Shown here one piece after another: positions 6,540 through 8,660 of a DNA stretch of 8,660 nt. Source of the DNA: an uncultured Selenomonadales bacterium. Its GTDB lineage: Bacteria > Bacillota > Negativicutes > Selenomonadales > Selenomonadaceae. Position numbers and translations under genes: made by a program. The notes below the pieces were generated by a model. It worked only from the letters and a program-made list of their open reading frames with translations. It ran no database searches and was not told the origin of the DNA. The first letter of the stretch is position 1; each line of letters begins with the position of its first letter. The DNA lies in NCBI GenBank assembly GCA_937910665.1, contig CALEPR010000166.1, positions 1-8,660 of the forward strand, given 5' to 3'.

Positions 6540-7379
6540 TCAAGATAAATAAAATTTTACCAACGCAAAAGGACAATTTTCTGCAATAAGGAGCTGGATC
6601 TTCGCGGCAACTTCTGAATCGCTCAGGGCTTCATGTGGATTGTGTTCCAAATTCAAAGCCTCTGCGACGTTCACCAGAGAATGACTCGGCAAATCCAGAT
6701 AATCTCGCGCATTCGCCAAAATATCAAAGGCAGTAAATTTCGGTCTGTCAATTTTGTAATAATCAAGCGTGGCGGCAAGGCATGACCAATCAAAAAATAA
6801 ATTGTATGCCGAGATTGTGTGACCTTCAAAATAATTTTTAATTTCCGACCACAACACATCAAACGTCGGCGAAAATTTCACATCATCGAAAGTTATCCCA
6901 TGAATTTTTGTATTTGTAAATTCTTCGTACGGCGGATAAATGAAAAAACTTTTCTCCTCAACGATAGAATTATTTTCCACAACGACAATTCCAATTTGAC
7001 AAATCGAATCGAAATAATCATTCGCAGTTTCAAAATCAATCACTACAAAATTTTTTGGAGGTGCGCCATAGTAACTGTCAACATAATTCAAACTATATGT
7101 GCGGAAAAATTTTTTGGATTTCACTTTGTTAAGATTTTTTTCGTCTGCCGTGAAAAGTCCCAAGTCCATTGCCAAGCGATACATATGTTTGCAAGGTTTT
7201 TGTCGGTGCGAAAAATCAATGCAAGTGCAACCGTCCAAACTGACAGAATAATTTTTTATAACGCCGGTTTTAGAAACTCCATCAACCGAAGTCATTTGCA
7301 AACTCAACGCACTTTTCTGACGCTTTAATTGATCTTTAGTTGCATGCAATTTTCCGGAATTTGAATCAAAAAAATTCAC
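6540..7379 (-). CDS. SWIM zinc-finger protein fused to a DEDDh 3'-5' exonuclease domain
   Basis: 279 aa in two parts. The N-terminal part (1-75) holds a SWIM zinc finger, CTC at 51-53 and CKH at 63-65 (CxC-x9-CxH), in a setting typical of SWIM domains (YSVSLDGCTCIDF, KPCKHMYRLAMDLG). SWIM domains bind DNA or protein. The C-terminal part (about 110-265) is a DnaQ/RNase T-like exonuclease: ExoI VIDFET (D115, E117), KIHGIT (158-163), ExoII AYNLFFDW (D197), ExoIII HEALSDSEVA (H249, D254). All five DEDDh residues are present, so it should be catalytically active, probably on DNA ends. The start is GTG at 7379; an in-frame stop lies just upstream and no Shine-Dalgarno is visible. The gene begins 6 bp after the hypA stop, so it is probably translated by coupling. 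Its substrate is unknown. Confidence 0.88.
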   Translation of the reverse strand: MNFFDSNSGKLHATKDQLKRQKSALSLQMTSVDGVSKTGVIKNYSVSLDGCTCIDFSHRQKPCKHMYRLAMDLGLFTADEKNLNKVKSKKFFRTYSLNYVDSYYGAPPKNFVVIDFETANDYFDSICQIGIVVVENNSIVEEKSFFIYPPYEEFTNTKIHGITFDDVKFSPTFDVLWSEIKNYFEGHTISAYNLFFDWSCLAATLDYYKIDRPKFTAFDILANARDYLDLPSHSLVNVAEALNLEHNPHEALSDSEVAAKIQLLIAENCPFALVKFYLS

Positions 7380-7385
7380 AAGTCA

Positions 7386-7724
7386 TCACTCACATTCAAC
7401 GTATTCTACTAAAATTTCTCTGCCGCTTTTCAAAATTAAAATTCCGTCGCACTCAGGGCAAAAAAAATTATAGTGCGAAACTTCAAAAATTTTTCCGCAC
7501 TTGTTGCACTCGGCAGAAACCGGGACGCGGTTAATTTTTAACTCCGCGCCCTCTGCCATCGTGTTCGCAGTCAAAACTTTAAAACTTAAATTCAACGCCT
7601 CAATTTCCACGCCTGCCATGTCGCCCAATTTCAAACCGACGGCAGAAATTTTTTTTGCGGAATTTTTTTCGGCAGTGTCAATCGCAATTTTCAAAATACT
7701 TTCCGCGAGTGCCGCTTCATGCAA
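7386..7724 (-). CDS. hypA: Hydrogenase maturation nickel metallochaperone HypA
   Basis: Delivers nickel with HypB to [NiFe]-hydrogenase (in some bacteria also to urease). Its 112 aa is normal. Seen: N-terminal MHE (Met1-His2-Glu3, where the amino terminus and His2 bind Ni), and a structural zinc site of two CxxC motifs, C73-C76 (CNKC) and C89-C92 (CPEC), followed by SGREILVEYVE. The start is TTG at 7724, written TTG CAT GAA; it is fixed by the MHE motif, since translation must begin exactly there for His2 to be second. The Shine-Dalgarno AAGGAAG lies in the 3' arm of a hairpin. No hypB-F or hydrogenase genes are in the window. The exonuclease gene follows after 6 bp. It could be named hybF in some schemes; the family call is secure. 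Confidence 0.93.
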   Translation of the reverse strand: MHEAALAESILKIAIDTAEKNSAKKISAVGLKLGDMAGVEIEALNLSFKVLTANTMAEGAELKINRVPVSAECNKCGKIFEVSHYNFFCPECDGILILKSGREILVEYVECE

Positions 7725-7725
7725 G

Positions 7726-7753
7726 AAAAAAAACTTCCTTTCGTGAGGAAAGG
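7726..7753 (-). terminator. Hairpin plus T-tract between terD-like gene and hypA
   Basis: On the minus strand CCTTTC (7753-7748), loop CTCAC, GAAAGG (7742-7737), then AAG and eight Ts (7733-7726). It looks like a rho-independent terminator for the Ter-type genes. However, the 3' arm and AAG contain the Shine-Dalgarno of hypA and the T-tract forms its spacer, so it may instead act as an attenuator or translation switch. No clear promoter for hypA lies after it. Confidence 0.55.
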
Positions 7754-7756
7754 GGT

Positions 7757-7781
7757 AAGGGAAAAGTAATTCTTCCCCCTT
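7757..7781 (-). other. 10-bp RNA hairpin upstream of the hypA leader hairpin
   Basis: Minus-strand RNA: AAGGGGGAAG (7781-7772), loop AATTA, CTTTTCCCTT (7766-7757), a 10-bp stem including two G-U pairs. The plus-strand transcript would have A-C mismatches there, so the structure suits minus-strand RNA. Its 5' arm AAGGGG can also pair with CCCCTT (7755-7750), which overlaps the 5' arm of the next hairpin, so the two folds could compete. Confidence 0.5.
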
Positions 7782-7803
7782 CGCTCTTAAACTTTAAACC
7801 TAA

Positions 7804-8382
7804 TCAAACATTTACTCCGAAATTTCTGCCGAGTGCGGCAAGTCCTCCGCTAAAACCGGAACCGATTGCGTTAAATTTCCACTCTGAACCTCTGCGATAA
7901 ATTTCTCCGACGACGACAGCAGTTTCCACAGAAAAATCTTCTCCCAAGTCGTAGCGAATCAATTCTTTGCCGGTTGTATCATCGACGACGCGGATATAAG
8001 CGTTTGAAACTTGTCCAAAAGTTTGTTTGCGAATTTCAGCGTCATAAATTGTCACGGTGAAATCAATCTTGTCAATATTTGCGGGAACTTTTGCCAAGTC
8101 GATTTTAATTTCTTCGTCGTCGCCTTCGCCCTCGCCGGTCAAATTGTCGCCCATGTGTTCGACTGCGCCGCTTTTGTGTTTCAAATTATTGTAGAAAATA
8201 AAATCTTCGTCCTCATTGACTTTGCCGTTCGCGTTGAGCATGAAAGCCGCCGCATCCAAGTCGAAATCAAAACCGCCGTCATATTTATTTACGTCCCAGC
8301 CGAGTCCGACCAAAATTTTCGACAAACTTGGATTGCCCTTCGTCAAGTCAACTTTCTGTCCTTTTTTCAAACTGATTGCCAT
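7804..8382 (-). CDS. terD: TerD-family stress protein
   Basis: 192-aa cytoplasmic calcium-binding protein of the TerD/TerE/CABP1 family, found in tellurite-resistance and general stress clusters. Seen: MAISLKKGQKVDLTKGNPSL start; GLGWD; the acidic Ca-binding run FDFDLDAAAF (D39, D41, D43); FYNNLKHKSGAVEHMGDNLTGEGEGDDEEI (62-91), with D79, N80 and D88-E90 as further ligands; YDAEIRKQTFGQV; IRYDLGEDFSVETAVVVGEIYRR; and the C-terminal GFSGGLAALGRNFGV. Length and motifs are typical. The ATG follows AAAGGAGA with a T-rich spacer. Upstream, 73 bp away, the same-strand partial gene probably belongs to the same cluster, and no clear promoter lies between them. Paralogues TerD, TerE and YceC-E are hard to tell apart, so the symbol is a family label. 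Confidence 0.9.
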   Translation of the reverse strand: MAISLKKGQKVDLTKGNPSLSKILVGLGWDVNKYDGGFDFDLDAAAFMLNANGKVNEDEDFIFYNNLKHKSGAVEHMGDNLTGEGEGDDEEIKIDLAKVPANIDKIDFTVTIYDAEIRKQTFGQVSNAYIRVVDDTTGKELIRYDLGEDFSVETAVVVGEIYRRGSEWKFNAIGSGFSGGLAALGRNFGVNV

Positions 8383-8422
8383 GAAAAAAATCTCCTTTCA
8401 AGATGTAAGCAGTTCAGAAAAA

Positions 8423-8457
8423 AACTCCTAACTCCTCACTCCTAACTCCTAATTCCT
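8423..8457. repeat. Five tandem heptanucleotide repeats
   Basis: Five 7-bp units on the plus strand: AACTCCT (8423-8429), AACTCCT, CACTCCT, AACTCCT, AATTCCT (8451-8457). On the minus strand they read AGGAGTT and give several Shine-Dalgarno-like AGGAG motifs. The array overlaps the stop codon of the upstream partial gene and lies about 40 bp before the terD-like start codon. Confidence 0.85.
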
Positions 8458-8660
8458 AGCTGTCCTTACTGCCTGAAGTCCATTGAAGTCCCCAATCAAA
8501 GTCTTCGTCCATTTCCTTTGAATCATAATAGAAATTTATAATTTTTTCAACAGCAAAAGTATTTCCGACATTTTCAAGCAAAGCAATAGCGCAAGTAGGT
8601 TTTCTTGAACCATATTCGTCCAACTTGACAACAATTTCTTCGCCTGAATTTTTTATCGTG
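8456..8660 (-). CDS. C-terminal end of a probable Ter-cluster (TerA-like) stress protein (partial)
   Basis: The last 67 residues of a gene entering from the right edge, ending at TAG (8458-8456). Visible sequence: EEIVVKLDEYGSRKPTCAIALLEN, then VGNTFAVEKIINFYYDSKEM and DEDFDWGLQWTSGSKDS. It is not the TerD C-terminus (no GFxGGLA). The pattern of a short beta-strand pair, a basic KPTCAIALL segment and a closing D-x-D-F-x-W-G-L-x-W-x-x-G-S-K resembles, from memory, the C-terminal region of TerA-like proteins next to terD genes. Context agrees: same strand, 73 bp upstream of a TerD-family gene. The identification is tentative because most of the protein is outside the window. The TAG stop lies inside a heptanucleotide repeat array. 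Confidence 0.75.
   Translation of the reverse strand, partial: TIKNSGEEIVVKLDEYGSRKPTCAIALLENVGNTFAVEKIINFYYDSKEMDEDFDWGLQWTSGSKDS

Noticed and set aside
6819..7328. Plus-strand open frame of about 169 codons opposite the exonuclease gene
   Set aside because: Antisense to a gene with intact catalytic motifs; no Shine-Dalgarno or recognisable domain.
7380..7385. hypA and the exonuclease gene as one gene split by a frameshift
   Set aside because: HypA has a normal length and ends after its usual C-terminal strand; the next protein has its own complete domains.

Overview
The window reads as chromosomal DNA of an AT-rich, anaerobic-type bacterium of the Bacillota. Strong GGAGG ribosome binding sites, a Bacillota-like GyrB/L19/TypA core, a UbiA-type quinone prenyltransferase and a hydrogenase-nickel chaperone together suggest the Negativicutes (Selenomonas-like). 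That placement is inference from protein character; no database was searched.

Layout. Nearly everything lies on the minus strand, with one plus-strand gene. From left to right: a possible gene fragment at the left edge; gyrB (minus); a compact divergent promoter region; rplS for ribosomal protein L19 (plus), with its own promoter and a leader hairpin; a 282-bp convergent gap filled by a hairpin, seven tandem ~32-bp repeats and a rho-independent terminator; then a long minus-strand run. In transcription order (right to left) that run is the C-terminal end of a probable stress-cluster protein, a heptanucleotide repeat, a TerD-family gene, two hairpins, hypA, a SWIM zinc-finger/DEDDh exonuclease gene, a ubiA-family prenyltransferase gene, typA/bipA and a tagA/wecG-family glycosyltransferase gene. 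hypA, the exonuclease gene and ubiA are packed 6 and 13 bp apart and look like one operon. typA and the glycosyltransferase gene each have a promoter-like sequence of their own.

Function. Most genes are housekeeping: topoisomerase, ribosomal protein, ribosome-associated GTPase, quinone prenylation and cell-surface glycopolymer synthesis. The right end belongs to a Ter-type stress module. No complete new system is visible. The points most worth a second look are the phased A-tract repeat array behind rplS, the SWIM-exonuclease fusion, the tandem hairpins between terD and hypA whose arms could pair in alternative ways, the recurring T-tract between Shine-Dalgarno and start codon in six genes, and the acidic N-terminal extension of GyrB, whose start is best set at an internal GTG.
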